DNA from: CAVWSM01 sp963798505
GTDB taxonomy: Bacteria; Actinomycetota; Actinomycetes; Jiangellales; Jiangellaceae
Assembly: GCA_963798505.1 (NCBI GenBank)
Contig: CAWCTX010000005.1
Coordinates: forward strand, 744,001 to 808,000
Reading direction: 5' to 3'
Length of the DNA: 64,000 nt
The notes under the pieces are model-generated. The model worked only from the letters and a program-made list of their open reading frames with translations. It was not told where the DNA came from and ran no database searches. This document shows, piece after piece, positions 1 to 9,364 of this stretch; positions within the stretch are counted from its first letter, which is position 1; each line of letters starts with the position of its first letter. The position numbers were made by a program, and so were the translations under genes.

Positions 1-1225
1 TGCCGTGGTCGACGACCGTCATGTTGCCGTAGCCGCCACCGTTCCACCCGGCCTCGATGACAACGCCGTCGTCGGCCGCGTAGATGAAACCGTCTCCTGG
101 CGCGTAGTCGATGCCGGTGTGCATCTTGCCGTAGCCCAGGATCGGGTGGACCCGATAGCCGAACGGGGAGTTGATCTCGCCGAAGCTGGGCCGCACGAAC
201 TGGCCGCTCGCGGTGACGGTGACGCTGACCGGTCGTCGCTGCTGCGCCCACGACAGGATCGATCTACCCACCTCGCCGGAGTTGGCCAGGAAGGCCTCGT
301 GCTGGGCGATATCGGCCTGCCGGGCGGCTTCCGCGGCCACGAGTGCGATGGCCCGCCGGCCCACCACGTCGTCGATTTGAAGCTTGGCTGCGGCGGCCTT
401 GTCGGCGGCCGCCTGGTTCTCGGCCAGCTTGGCTGCGGCATCCTCGCGCACCTGCTCGATGTCTTCACGAACATCGTCGAGCCGTTCGCGGGCGTTGAGC
501 AGGTCGGCGCGCTCCTCCTGGACCGCGGCGATCGTCTCCTGCTCGGCCCGTACGACCGTGTCGATGCCGATCACCCGGTCGGCGAAGTCGCGGGGGGTCT
601 CGGCCTCCAGGGCAACGGCGAGGTTGGAGAAGCCGCCCGTCTGGTAGACCTGGCGCGCCACCTGGCCGAGTGCCTCCTCCGAGTCCGTGAGCTGGTCCCG
701 GGTGCGGGAGATCTGCCGGGTGACCTTGCCGAGCTTGGCCTGCGCCTGCTCGAGCTCCAGCTGGGCCTGGGCGTCGGCGGTCTGCGCCTTGGTGAGCTCG
801 GCCTGCGCCTGCTCCCAGGCCTGCTGCAGCGCTAGATACTCGGCTTCCGCCTCGGCGAGCTCGATCTGCGCCTCGACGACCGCCGCGTCAGACTCGTGCA
901 GCTCTTCGCGGATCTCGGCGATCTGCTCCTCGGTCAGGTAGCGCCGGGTCGGCGACGGTGACGGAACCGGTGCGGGAGCCGGCGGCGTTACGGACGGATC
1001 CGGGGGAGGCGGCGGAAGCGTGGGGGGCGGCGGTGGCGGCTCCGGCGCCGGTGTGGTCGGGCTGGGCGTCGGCGTCGGCGTTGTCGGGCTGTCGGTCGGA
1101 GTGGTGGGGCTCGGGGCCGGTGTCGTCGGACTGGGCGCGCTCGCTGCCGCCACCGTTGGCACGAGGGTGGCCACGACGATGGCGGAGCCAGCGGCAAGCC
1201 ACCTGCCACGTGCGGGTTGGGGCAT
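1..1225 (-). CDS. M23-family metallopeptidase (LytM type) with coiled coil, 3' end outside window
   Basis: Probable secreted murein hydrolase or hydrolase activator. Reading from ATG at 1225, about 408 residues are visible. They comprise a signal peptide (LAAGSAIVVATLVPTVAAASA, residues about 10-30), a Pro/Thr/Ser-rich linker with repeated PSPTTPAP units (about 30-95), a long Glu/Ala/Gln-rich coiled coil (about 100-250), and the start of a LytM domain with INSPFGYRVHPILG followed by HTGID. His369 and Asp373 are the first zinc ligands. The window ends just after VVDHG, before the family's HxH motif. Coiled coil plus M23 resembles EnvC/RipA-like cell-separation proteins. The frame is open throughout. 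It is divergent from the phosphatase gene at 1389. Family confident; cellular role inferred. Confidence 0.88.
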   Translation of the reverse strand, partial: MPQPARGRWLAAGSAIVVATLVPTVAAASAPSPTTPAPSPTTPTDSPTTPTPTPSPTTPAPEPPPPPPTLPPPPPDPSVTPPAPAPVPSPSPTRRYLTEEQIAEIREELHESDAAVVEAQIELAEAEAEYLALQQAWEQAQAELTKAQTADAQAQLELEQAQAKLGKVTRQISRTRDQLTDSEEALGQVARQVYQTGGFSNLAVALEAETPRDFADRVIGIDTVVRAEQETIAAVQEERADLLNARERLDDVREDIEQVREDAAAKLAENQAAADKAAAAKLQIDDVVGRRAIALVAAEAARQADIAQHEAFLANSGEVGRSILSWAQQRRPVSVTVTASGQFVRPSFGEINSPFGYRVHPILGYGKMHTGIDYAPGDGFIYAADDGVVIEAGWNGGGYGNMTVVDHG

Positions 1226-1374
1226 TCGCTGACGATCCGATCGGTCGAGTGCGATCCGGGCCACGACGTCGTGTGCCCTTGCGTCCGAGAGTCATTGCTA
1301 GCGCAGAATGCGGGATTGTGCACCCCCCTCAGCCCGGAATGTGCGTATTTCGCGCGGGATTGGGCCGGTGATCG

Positions 1375-1380
1375 TAGGCT
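1375..1380 (+). promoter_or_regulatory. Candidate -10 hexamer (TAGGCT) for the phosphatase gene
   Basis: TAGGCT lies 8 nt upstream of the GTG at 1389. This is one of many TANNNT hexamers set 5-8 nt before start codons in this window, which would give a leaderless or nearly leaderless mRNA. No convincing -35 is visible. Confidence 0.4.
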
Positions 1381-1388
1381 CCGAGACC

Positions 1389-2096
1389 GTGGCAACGGTG
1401 CTCCTCGTACGGCACGGACGAACCATGGCAAATGCCAACGGAACGCTCGCCGGCACCTCACCCGGCGTGCTCCTCGACGACTCCGGCGCGGATCAGGCGC
1501 GACGGCTGGCAGTCCGGCTGGCTCCGCTAGCCATCACGCGGATCGTCACGAGCCCGCTCGAACGCTGCCGCCAGACCGCGGAGCTGATCGCGGCCTCCCG
1601 CGGCGCCGGGCACGTCGAGGTCGAGCCAAGGCTCACCGAGTGCGACTACGGCGAGTGGACCGGCCGCAAGCTCGCCGAGCTCGCGAAGCTGAAGCTGTGG
1701 CGCGTCGTCCAGGACCACCCGTCGGGAGCGGAGTTCCCGGGCGGCGAGCGGCTCCAGGACGTACAGGCGCGAGCGGTTTCGGCCGTGCGCGACTGGGACG
1801 CGACGGTCAGCGCCGACCACGGCGCTGACGCGGTGTGGCTGGCGGTCTCGCACGCCGACGTGATCAAGTCGGTGGTCGCCGATGCGCTCGGAATGCACCT
1901 CGACCTGTTCCAGCGCATCGTGGTCGACCCAGCCAGCGTCACGGCGATCCGCTACACCGAACGGCGACCGTTTGTGCTTCGGCAGAACGACACGGGCGGT
2001 GATCTCACCGGTCTCGCTCCTGCGCCGCGGCGCGGTCGCAAGCGCTCGGCCGGCGATGCACCGGTCGGCGGCGGAGGGGGCGCCGCCAACACGTGA
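1389..2096 (+). CDS. Histidine phosphatase family protein (MSMEG_4193-type)
   Basis: Phosphoglycerate mutase-like phosphatase. The phosphohistidine motif LLVRHGRT sits at the N-terminus, with the acid/base region LTECDYGEWTGRKL and a second His in AVSHADVIKSV. Start chosen at GTG 1389 (VATVLLVRHG), because homologs begin a few residues before RHG; an in-frame upstream ATG at 1308 would add an unlikely leader. About 235 aa with a disordered Gly/Arg-rich tail. It is the first of a conserved actinobacterial block (phosphatase, DUF3090, SCO1664-like, mshC). The substrate is unknown; the context hints at a small phosphorylated metabolite. Confidence 0.87.
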   Translation: MATVLLVRHGRTMANANGTLAGTSPGVLLDDSGADQARRLAVRLAPLAITRIVTSPLERCRQTAELIAASRGAGHVEVEPRLTECDYGEWTGRKLAELAKLKLWRVVQDHPSGAEFPGGERLQDVQARAVSAVRDWDATVSADHGADAVWLAVSHADVIKSVVADALGMHLDLFQRIVVDPASVTAIRYTERRPFVLRQNDTGGDLTGLAPAPRRGRKRSAGDAPVGGGGGAANT

Positions 2097-2101
2097 CGTC
2101 A

Positions 2102-2107
2102 TAGGGT
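2102..2107 (+). promoter_or_regulatory. Candidate -10 hexamer (TAGGGT), leaderless start of DUF3090 gene
   Basis: TAGGGT ends exactly 6 nt before the GTG at 2114. With a usual 6-7 nt -10 to +1 distance, transcription would start on the start codon. Confidence 0.45.
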
Positions 2108-2113
2108 CTCCAT

Positions 2114-2686
2114 GTGCGTCAGGTCTTCGAGTTCGACCCTCCGGAGCGCTTCGTGGTCGGCACCGTCGGCGAGCCGGGGCAGCGCACGTTCTTCCTGCAG
2201 GCGCGTGGCGGCGGCCGGCTCACCACGGTCACGCTGGAGAAGGAGCAGGTCTCGGTGCTCGCCGAGCGGCTCAACGCGTTGCTCGACGAGGTGCTGCGTC
2301 GCAGCGGCAGCGACCCGGTCGTCCCCGCCGCAGTGCCAGAGGAGCTCGACGACCGCGATCCGTTGGAGCAGCCGATCGACGAGGAGTTCCGCGTCGGCGC
2401 ACTGACACTCGGCTGGGATGTCGAGGCCAACCGCGTCGTGGTCGAGGCACTCGAGCTTGGGGAGGACGAGGCCGAGGACGCTGAGGAGGACGACACCGAG
2501 GACGATCCCGACGACGCGCGCAGCCTCCTCGTCGTGCGGATGTCCGGCGGCATGGCGCGGGCCTTCGCGCACCGCGCCCTGGCGGTGGTGGCCGCAGGTC
2601 GGCCGCCATGTCCGCTGTGCGGTCAGCCACTGGATCCTGCCGGGCACATCTGTCCGCGGCAGAACGGCTACCGCAGGCGCGCCTGA
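2114..2686 (+). CDS. DUF3090 domain-containing protein
   Basis: 190-aa protein of the DUF3090 family (N-terminus FEFDPPERFVVGTVGEPGQR, core GALTLGWD, then ARAFAHRALAVVAAGRPPCP). The C-terminus holds a probable zinc site: CPLCGQPLDPAGHICPR has C-x2-C and a later His-x-Cys. A very acidic stretch (EDEAEDAEEDDTEDD) sits mid-protein. It follows the phosphatase gene and its stop is 1 nt from the next GTG, so the two are almost certainly cotranscribed and coupled. No biochemical function is known for the family. GTG 2114 is preferred because the ATG at 2112 is in another frame. Confidence 0.88.
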   Translation: MRQVFEFDPPERFVVGTVGEPGQRTFFLQARGGGRLTTVTLEKEQVSVLAERLNALLDEVLRRSGSDPVVPAAVPEELDDRDPLEQPIDEEFRVGALTLGWDVEANRVVVEALELGEDEAEDAEEDDTEDDPDDARSLLVVRMSGGMARAFAHRALAVVAAGRPPCPLCGQPLDPAGHICPRQNGYRRRA

Positions 2687-2687
2687 C

Positions 2688-3500
2688 GTGGCCCAGCCCA
2701 CCCTGGACAGCGGCTTCGGCGGGGGCGACCGCGTGCTGCTGGAGCGCGGGTCGCTCTCGGTGGAGGGGCGGCTGGTGCAGGCATCCAACGCGACGTTCCT
2801 CGGGCGGCTCGAGCGCGAAGGCGAGACGGCTGCCTGTGTCTACAAGCCGGTCCGTGGCGAGCGCCCGCTGTGGGACTTCCCCGACGGCACGCTGGCCGGT
2901 CGCGAGGTGGCCACCGCGCTGGTCTCGGCTGCCACTGGGTGGGACCTGGTGCCGCCCACGGTGCTGCGCGACGGGCCGTTCGGTCCGGGCATGGTCCAGC
3001 TGTGGGTCGAGACCGATCAGGCCGCCGATCTGGTCGACGTCGCTCGACCCGGCGAGGTCCCCGACGGCTGGTTTGTCGTCCTCGACGCCGTCGACGCCGA
3101 CGACCGACCGGTGCAGCTCGTCCACGCCGATGACGCGCGGTTGCGACGGCTCGCCGTGCTCGACGCGGTGTGCAACAACGCCGACCGCAAGGGCGGTCAT
3201 GTGCTCGTGACCGCGGCCGGGCAGCTCTACGGGGTCGACCACGGCGTCACGTTCCACGAGGACGACAAGCTGCGTACGGTGCTTTGGGGCTGGGCCGGGC
3301 AGCCGCTCGACGACAGCGAGGCGGCGGCGCTCCGACACCTCGAGCGCGCGCTGGCCACCTCACTCGGGGAGCGTCTGAGCGGTTTGCTCACCGATGCCGA
3401 GGTCGCCGCCACTGCCGAGCGCGTCGAGCGCCTGCTGCGTCGCGGTCGCTTCCCGCGCCCCAGCGGTTCGTGGCCGGCGATCCCCTGGCCCGCGTTCTGA
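2688..3500 (+). CDS. SCO1664 family protein (PI3/4-kinase-like fold)
   Basis: 270-aa kinase-like protein. CVYKPVRGERPLWDFP looks like the nucleotide-binding Lys region. DAVCNNADRKGGHVL resembles a catalytic-loop D-x4-N. YGVDHGVTFHEDDKLRT resembles the metal-binding Asp segment of PI3/4-kinase or HipA-type folds. Start GTG 2688 lies 1 nt after the DUF3090 stop. Genes of this family sit beside mshC in many actinomycetes, but the substrate has not been established. Whether it phosphorylates a mycothiol intermediate or a protein is not known. Confidence 0.85.
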   Translation: MAQPTLDSGFGGGDRVLLERGSLSVEGRLVQASNATFLGRLEREGETAACVYKPVRGERPLWDFPDGTLAGREVATALVSAATGWDLVPPTVLRDGPFGPGMVQLWVETDQAADLVDVARPGEVPDGWFVVLDAVDADDRPVQLVHADDARLRRLAVLDAVCNNADRKGGHVLVTAAGQLYGVDHGVTFHEDDKLRTVLWGWAGQPLDDSEAAALRHLERALATSLGERLSGLLTDAEVAATAERVERLLRRGRFPRPSGSWPAIPWPAF

Positions 3501-3519
3501 CTCCACGACGCTCGCGCTT

Positions 3520-3525
3520 TAGGCT
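3520..3525 (+). promoter_or_regulatory. Candidate -10 hexamer (TAGGCT) for mshC
   Basis: TAGGCT lies 7 nt upstream of the mshC ATG at 3533, so a leaderless mshC transcript is possible within the otherwise compact operon. Confidence 0.4.
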
Positions 3526-3532
3526 GCCTGCC

Positions 3533-4758
3533 ATGCAGTCCTGGGCCGTCGAGGAGCCACCGACCGTTCCCGGCGACGCCCATCGGGTGCAGGTGCACGA
3601 CACCTCGACGGGCCGGCTCGTCGCCGGCAGCTGACGGCTCCACCGCCCGGATGTACGTCTGCGGGATCACGCCGTACGACGCGACGCACCTGGGCCACGC
3701 GGCGACGTACGTGGCATTCGACCTGCTCCACCGTGCGTGGCGCGACGCGGGGCTCGACGTGACCTACGTGCAGAACGTCACCGACATCGACGACCCCTTG
3801 CTCGAGCGCGCCGCGGAGACCGGGGAGCCGTGGACCGCGATCGCCGAGCGCGACATCGAGCTGTTCCGCGAGGACATGACCGCGCTGCGAGTGCTGCCGC
3901 CGACGCACTACGTCGGGGCGGTCGAGTCGATCCCGCTCGTGCTCGACCTGGTGGAGGAGCTGCGGGAGCGGGGCGCGGTGTACGAGCTGGACGGCGACCT
4001 CTACCTCGCTGCCGCTCTGGCGCCCGGGTTCGGATCGGTGTCGCGGCTCGACGCGGCGCAGATGGCTGAGCTGTTCGCCGAGCGGGGCGGTGACCCGGAT
4101 CGGCCAGGCAAGAAGCACCCGCTGGACTGCCTGGTCTGGCTGGCCGAGCGGCCGGGCGAGCCGTCGTGGGACAGCCCGTTCGGGCCCGGCCGACCTGGCT
4201 GGCACGTCGAGTGCACGGCCATCGCCCTGCACCTGCTCGGCAGCGACTTCGAGGTCCAGGCCGGCGGCAGCGACCTGGCCTTCCCGCACCACGAGATGTG
4301 CGCGCGCCGGCGCCCACCTCGCAACCGGGGAGCGGTTCGCGAAGGCGTACGTGCACTCCGGCATGGTCGGTCTCGACGGCGAAAAGATGAGCAAGTCCAA
4401 GGGCAACCTCGTCTTCGTCTCTCGGCTGCGCGCCGAGGGTGTCGACCCGATGGCGATTCGCTTGGCGCTGTTGTCGCAGCACTACCGCAGCGACTGGGAA
4501 TGGGCTGATTCCGTGCTCGGCGACGCGCAGCAGCGGCTGGAGCTGTGGCGGTCAGCGGTTGCGAGGCCGGTCGGTCCTGACGGCTCTGCCGTGGCGGAGG
4601 CCGTACGCGCGCGGCTCGCCGACGACCTCGACGCGCCAGGCGCGTTGGCCGTGATCGACGCGTGGGCTGCGGCGGCGGGGCACGACGCGAGTCGCCTGCG
4701 CTTGTCGCCAAGGCGGCGGACGCGCTGCTCGGCATCACGCTCCGCCCGGCTCCCGTGA
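3533..4758 (+). CDS. mshC: L-cysteine:1D-myo-inositol 2-amino-2-deoxy-D-glucopyranoside ligase MshC (frameshifted)
   Basis: Third dedicated step of mycothiol synthesis: ATP-dependent ligation of cysteine to GlcN-Ins. Class I aaRS-like motifs are clear: MYVCGITPYDATHLGHAAT (zinc Cys and HxGH), HVECTAIALHLLG, FPHHEMCA and KMSKSKGN. Three frame changes are needed. The first is near 3625, where one surplus C in GTCGCCGGCAGCTGAC hides VAAADGSTARM. The second is near 4305, inside a GCGCGCCGGCGCC run after HHEMCA. The third is near 4690, restoring ALVAKAADALLG. The 3' end is uncertain; 4758 is the stop in the third frame. All catalytic motifs survive, so sequence error is more likely than gene decay. 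It is convergent with the PAC2 gene. Confidence 0.9.
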
Positions 4759-4822
4759 TCATGACAGGATTCCCCGCGCTGATGAGGCGGGAATCCGTCG
4801 GATCATCGCTGGCAACGGTGAC

Positions 4823-5675
4823 TCAGTCGTCCTGCTCGCGCCGCCGCAGATACCGCTCGAACTCACGCGCGATCGCGTCACCGGAAGCCTCCGGCAGCTG
4901 CTCGGTGGGTTGCTGCTGCGCCTCGAGCTGTGCGACGTACTCGGCGACTTCCGAGTCTTCGGAGGTGAGCTCCTCGACGCCGCGCTCCCAGGCCCGTGCC
5001 TCCTCGGGCAGGTCGCCGAGGGGGACGGGCACGTCGAGCACGTCCTCGACCCGGTGGATCAGCGACGAGGGTCGCCTTCGGGCAGCGGGTCTGCGCAACG
5101 TAGTGCGGCACCGCCGCCCAGTAGGACACGCCGGCCATGCCGCGCTGCTGCACCGTGTGCTGCATGACCCCCACGATCCCCGTCGGCCCCTCATAGCGAG
5201 ACGTCTCCAGGTTGAGGGCACGGCCCATCTCGGGGTCGGATGTGGTGCCCGTCACAGGAAGCGGTCGGGTGTGCGGCACGTCGGCCAGCAGGGCGCCGAG
5301 CACCACGACCAGGCTCGCGTCGGACGCCTCGATGGCGTCGAGCAGCTCGGCGCAGAAGGCCCGCCACTTCATGTTGGGCTCGATGCCGTCGATGAGCAGG
5401 ACGTCCCGGGCTGAGCGCGGCGGCCGGGCCACGTACAGGCTTGTTGTCGGCCACTCCAGCAGGCGGGAACCGCTCTCGTCGAGCGACACGGTCGGGCGGT
5501 TGACCTGGTAGTCGTAGTAATCCTCCGGGTCGAACTCGCCGACCAGCCGGGCCTCCCACGTCTCTCGCAGGTGCTTGACGACCCCGCTGGCCGCCTCGCC
5601 CGCGTCGTTCCAGCCCGCGAAGGCCGCGATCGCGACCGGGGAGTCCAGCGCCGTCAGGTCCCGGAGGTTGAGCAC
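4823..5675 (-). CDS. PAC2 family protein (proteasome assembly chaperone-like), frameshifted
   Basis: Member of the PAC2 superfamily, common in actinomycetes that have a Pup-proteasome. N-terminus VLNLRDLTALDSPVAIAAFAGWNDAGEAASG; core GIEPNMKWRAFCAELL and GTTSDPEMGRALNLETSRYEGPTGIVG (read with its neighbours) are typical. The frame changes near 5085, after CPKATL. The C-terminal part then reads IHRVEDVLDVPVPLGDLPEE and ends EFERYLRRREQDD at 4823. Start GTG 5675 is supported by a -10 hexamer 6 nt upstream. No biochemical role is established; a chaperone function is inferred from the eukaryotic PAC2 family. Confidence 0.86.
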
Positions 5676-5681
5676 ACGGAA

Positions 5682-5687
5682 ACACTA
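5682..5687 (-). promoter_or_regulatory. Candidate -10 hexamer (TAGTGT) for the PAC2 gene
   Basis: On the minus strand TAGTGT ends 6 nt before the GTG at 5675, the same leaderless geometry seen at other genes here. Confidence 0.42.
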
Positions 5688-5839
5688 CGACCAGCCCTCG
5701 GGTTTCCCCTCGGACCGACATCCTGCCCTCGGGGCGACGTCTTACCCTTCGGACGCCCCCGGAATGCGGCACGCGCGTCTCAGTGACTGACATACCCTTG
5801 TCCGGTCTCTGACCACTGCCGATGAGGACAGCACCCGCC

Positions 5840-8800
5840 ATGAGCTCCATCGCCGCCCAGACCTCCGCCGCTCTCCGCCGGGCGCTCAAGGAGCGCGTCG
5901 TCGTCGCCGACGGGGCAATGGGCACGATGCTGCAGGCCCACGACCTGACCCTCGACGACTTCGAGGGCCACGAGGGCTGCAACGAGGTCCTCAACGCCAC
6001 CCGCCCCGACGTGGTCAAGAGCGTTCACGACGCCTACTTCGCCGTGGGTGTCGACGCCGTTGAGACCAACACGTTCGGCGCCAACCTCAGCAACCTGGGT
6101 GAGTACGGCATCACCGAGCGCATATTCGAGCTCGCCGAGGCCGGCGCGCGGCTGGCCCGCGAGGTGGCCGACGGCTGGTCGACCCCCGACCGCCCGCGCT
6201 GGGTGATCGGCTCGGTCGGCCCCGGCACCAAGCTGCCGAGCCTCGGGCATGCCACGTTCGCCGTGCTCCGCGACGCCTATGAGCAGCAGGTGGCCGGTCT
6301 CGTCTCCGGCGGCGCCGACGCGGTTCTCATCGAGACGGCGCAGGACCTCCTCCAGGCCAAGGCCGCGATCATCGGCGCCAAGCGGGCGATCGCCAAGGGC
6401 GGCGCCGACCTGCCCGTGTTCGCCCAGGTCACCGTCGAGACGACGGGCACGATGCTGCTCGGGTCCGAGATCGGGGCCGCGCTCACGGCGCTCGAGCCGC
6501 TGGGCGTCGACCTCATCGGCCTCAACTGCGCGACCGGCCCGGCCGAGATGAGCGAGCACCTGCGTCACCTGTCCCGGCACGCGCGCACGGGGCTGTCCTG
6601 CATGCCCAATGCCGGGCTGCCTCAGCTCACGTCCGACGGGGCGCACTACCCGCTGACACCCGAGCAGCTGGCCGACGCGCACGACACCTTCACGAGCGAG
6701 TACGGGCTGTCGCTGGTCGGTGGCTGTTGCGGCACCACGCCTGAGCACCTTCGCCAGGTGGTCGAGCGGGTGGGTGGTCGTGAGGTGCGCCAGCGGCGTC
6801 CGCACTCCGAGGCCGGCGTGGCCAGCCTCTACCAGCACGTGCCGTTCCGGCAGGACACCGCCTACCTCTCGATCGGCGAGCGGACCAACGCCAACGGCTC
6901 CAAGGCGTTCCGCGATGCGATGCTCGAGAGCCGGCTCGACGACTGCGTCGAGATCGCCCGCCAGCAGACCCGCGACGGCGCACACCTGCTCGACCTGTGC
7001 ATCGACTACGTGGGCCGTGACGGCGTCGCCGACATGAGCGAAGTTGCCGGCCGGCTTGCTACCGCGAGCACCCTGCCGATCGTGCTCGATTCCACCGAGC
7101 CCGCGGTGATCGAGGCGGGCCTGGAGCGGCTCGGTGGGCGAGCAGTGATCAACTCCGTCAACTACGAGGACGGCGACGGGCCCGGCTCGCGCATCCAGCG
7201 GCTCATGCCGGTCGTCATGGAGCACGGCGCCGCCGTCATCGCGCTGACCATCGACGAGGAGGGCCAGGCCCGCACAGCGGAGTGGAAGGTGCGCGTCGCC
7301 GACCGGCTCATCCGCGACCTCGTCGACAACTGGGGCATGCGGGTCGAGGACATCGTCATCGACACGCTCACCTTCCCGATCGCCACCGGCCAGGAGGAGA
7401 CGCGGCGCGACGGCATCGAGACGATCGACGCGATCCGCGAGCTGAAACGGCGCTACCCGACCGTGCAGACCACGTTGGGCGTCTCCAACGTCTCGTTCGG
7501 CCTCAACCCGGCCGCGCGCGCCGTACTCAACTCGGTATTCCTGCACGAGTGCGTGCAGGCCGGTCTCGACTCCGCCATCGTGCACGCCGCCCGCATCCTG
7601 CCGATCGCCCGCATCCCGGAAGAGCAGCAGCAGGTCGCGTTGGATCTCGTGTACGACCGGCGACGCGAGGGGTACGACCCGCTGGCGCGCTTCCTCGAGC
7701 TGTTCGAGGGTGTCGATGCGTCGTCGCTCAGGGAAGAGCGGGCTGCGCAGCTCAACTCGCTGCCGTTGTTCGAGCGCCTCGAGCGACGCATCGTCGACGG
7801 CGAGCGAAACGGTCTGGAGGCCGACCTCGACGCGGCGCTGGAGGAGCGCACCGCGCTGCAGATCGTCAACGACACGCTGCTGGCTGGCATGAAGACCGTG
7901 GGCGAGCTGTTCGGCTCCGGCGAGATGCAGCTGCCGTTCGTCCTCCAGTCGGCCGAGGTCATGAAGACCGCGGTCGCTTACCTCGAGCCGCACATGGAAA
8001 AGACCGACGCCAGCGGCAAGGGCACGATCGTGCTCGCCACGGTCAAGGGCGACGTGCATGACATCGGCAAGAACCTCGTCGACATCATCCTGACCAATAA
8101 CGGCTACAACGTCGTCAACCTCGGCATCAAGCAGCCGATCAACGCGATCCTCGAGGCGGCCGAGCAGCACGACGCCGACGCCATCGGCATGTCCGGCCTG
8201 CTCGTCAAGAGCACCGTGATCATGAAGGAAAACCTCGAGGAGCTCAACCAGCGGCGCATCGCCACGCGCTGGCCGGTGCTGCTCGGTGGTGCCGCTCTGA
8301 CACGTGCCTACGTCGAGGACGACCTGGCGTCGCTCTACGAGGGCGAGGTGCGCTACGCCCGCGACGCCTTCGAGGGACTGCGCCTCATGGACGCCGTCGT
8401 CGCGGTCAAGCGTGGCGTCGAGGGCGCCGAGCTGCCCGCGCTGCGCAAGCGGCGGGTCGCCAAGCGAGACAGCGGCGTGGCGCTGCTCGAGCCGGAGGAT
8501 CTCACCCGCCGCAGCGACGTCGCCGTCGACGTACCCGTCCCCACCCCGCCGTTCTGGGGTGACCGGGTCGTCAAGGGCATCCAGCTGGCCGAGTTCGCGG
8601 CGTTCCTCGACGAGCGGGCGACGTTCATGGGGCAGTGGGGGCTCAAGAGCTCGCGGGGCGACGGGCCGTCCTACGAGGAGCTCGTCGAGCACGAGGGCCG
8701 TCCGCGACTGCGCGGCTGGCTCGACCGGATGCAGACCGAGGGCATGCTCGAGGCGGCCGTGGTCTACGGCTACTGGCCGTGCTACTCGGAGGGCAACGAC

Positions 8801-9334
8801 CTTGTCGTGCTCGACCCGTACGACCGGGAGCGCGAGGTCGAGCGGTTCACCTTCCCGCGCCAGCGGCGTGACCGCCGGCTCTGCCTTGCCGACTACTTCC
8901 GGCCCAAGGAGTCTGGCCAGTTGGACGTGGTTTGCTTCCAGCTGGCGACCGCCGGCAACAAGGTGAGCGACGTGACGGCCGAGCTGTTCGCAGCCAATGC
9001 CTACCGCGACTATCTCGAGCTGCACGGCCTGTCGGTGCAGCTGACCGAGGCGCTCGCGGAGTACTGGCACTCGCGGGTGCGCCAGGAGCTTGGCATCGCG
9101 GGTGGCGAATCGCCGGAGCTCGCGGGGATCCTCAAGCAGCAATACCAGGGGGAGCGCTACTCGCTCGGCTATCCCGCCTGCCCCAATCTCGAGGATCGGG
9201 CGCGCATCGTGCGGCTGCTCGGGCCCGAGCGCATCGGTGTGCAGCTGTCCGAGGAGTTCCAGCTCCATCCCGAGCAGTCCACCGACGCGATCATCATCCA
9301 CCACCCCGAGGCGGGCTACTTCAACGCCGGCTGA
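5840..9334 (+). CDS. metH: Methionine synthase, cobalamin-dependent
   Basis: Transfers the methyl group of 5-methyltetrahydrofolate through cobalamin to homocysteine. About 1,164 aa, full length. The homocysteine domain starts VVADGAMGTML, with zinc ligands Cys230 (LNCATGP) and Cys296/Cys297 (GGCCGTT). The pterin domain contains SIGERTNANGSKAFRDA and INSVNYEDG. The cobalamin domain has DVHDIGKN with axial His740 and GMSGLLVKST. The C-terminal reactivation domain ends with the SAM-binding region RYSLGYPACPNLEDR. ATG 5840 is preceded by GAGGA; ATG 5822 would add six residues and lacks a Shine-Dalgarno. No cobalamin riboswitch is recognisable in the short 5' region. Unlike its neighbours, this long gene is intact. 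Confidence 0.97.
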   Translation: MSSIAAQTSAALRRALKERVVVADGAMGTMLQAHDLTLDDFEGHEGCNEVLNATRPDVVKSVHDAYFAVGVDAVETNTFGANLSNLGEYGITERIFELAEAGARLAREVADGWSTPDRPRWVIGSVGPGTKLPSLGHATFAVLRDAYEQQVAGLVSGGADAVLIETAQDLLQAKAAIIGAKRAIAKGGADLPVFAQVTVETTGTMLLGSEIGAALTALEPLGVDLIGLNCATGPAEMSEHLRHLSRHARTGLSCMPNAGLPQLTSDGAHYPLTPEQLADAHDTFTSEYGLSLVGGCCGTTPEHLRQVVERVGGREVRQRRPHSEAGVASLYQHVPFRQDTAYLSIGERTNANGSKAFRDAMLESRLDDCVEIARQQTRDGAHLLDLCIDYVGRDGVADMSEVAGRLATASTLPIVLDSTEPAVIEAGLERLGGRAVINSVNYEDGDGPGSRIQRLMPVVMEHGAAVIALTIDEEGQARTAEWKVRVADRLIRDLVDNWGMRVEDIVIDTLTFPIATGQEETRRDGIETIDAIRELKRRYPTVQTTLGVSNVSFGLNPAARAVLNSVFLHECVQAGLDSAIVHAARILPIARIPEEQQQVALDLVYDRRREGYDPLARFLELFEGVDASSLREERAAQLNSLPLFERLERRIVDGERNGLEADLDAALEERTALQIVNDTLLAGMKTVGELFGSGEMQLPFVLQSAEVMKTAVAYLEPHMEKTDASGKGTIVLATVKGDVHDIGKNLVDIILTNNGYNVVNLGIKQPINAILEAAEQHDADAIGMSGLLVKSTVIMKENLEELNQRRIATRWPVLLGGAALTRAYVEDDLASLYEGEVRYARDAFEGLRLMDAVVAVKRGVEGAELPALRKRRVAKRDSGVALLEPEDLTRRSDVAVDVPVPTPPFWGDRVVKGIQLAEFAAFLDERATFMGQWGLKSSRGDGPSYEELVEHEGRPRLRGWLDRMQTEGMLEAAVVYGYWPCYSEGNDLVVLDPYDREREVERFTFPRQRRDRRLCLADYFRPKESGQLDVVCFQLATAGNKVSDVTAELFAANAYRDYLELHGLSVQLTEALAEYWHSRVRQELGIAGGESPELAGILKQQYQGERYSLGYPACPNLEDRARIVRLLGPERIGVQLSEEFQLHPEQSTDAIIIHHPEAGYFNAG

Positions 9335-9350
9335 CGTACGCCCCGGCCCG

Positions 9351-9356
9351 TACCCT
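9351..9356 (+). promoter_or_regulatory. Candidate -10 hexamer (TACCCT) for the HAD gene
   Basis: TACCCT lies 8 nt upstream of the ATG at 9365, in the 30-nt gap after metH; possibly a secondary, nearly leaderless promoter. Confidence 0.3.
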
Positions 9357-9364
9357 GGAAGGAC

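Noticed and set aside
5..835. A 276-codon plus-strand frame at the left edge
   Set aside because: The minus strand encodes a clear M23 peptidase with HTGID and a coiled coil over the same bases; the plus frame has no recognisable motif.
5676..5839. Possible cobalamin riboswitch before metH
   Set aside because: The 164-nt gap also holds the PAC2 promoter and shows no B12-box-like or multi-stem pattern.
5780..9304. A 1,174-codon open frame antisense to metH
   Set aside because: It is a shadow of the GC-rich codon pattern on the opposite strand; its residues show no domain, and metH is unmistakable.
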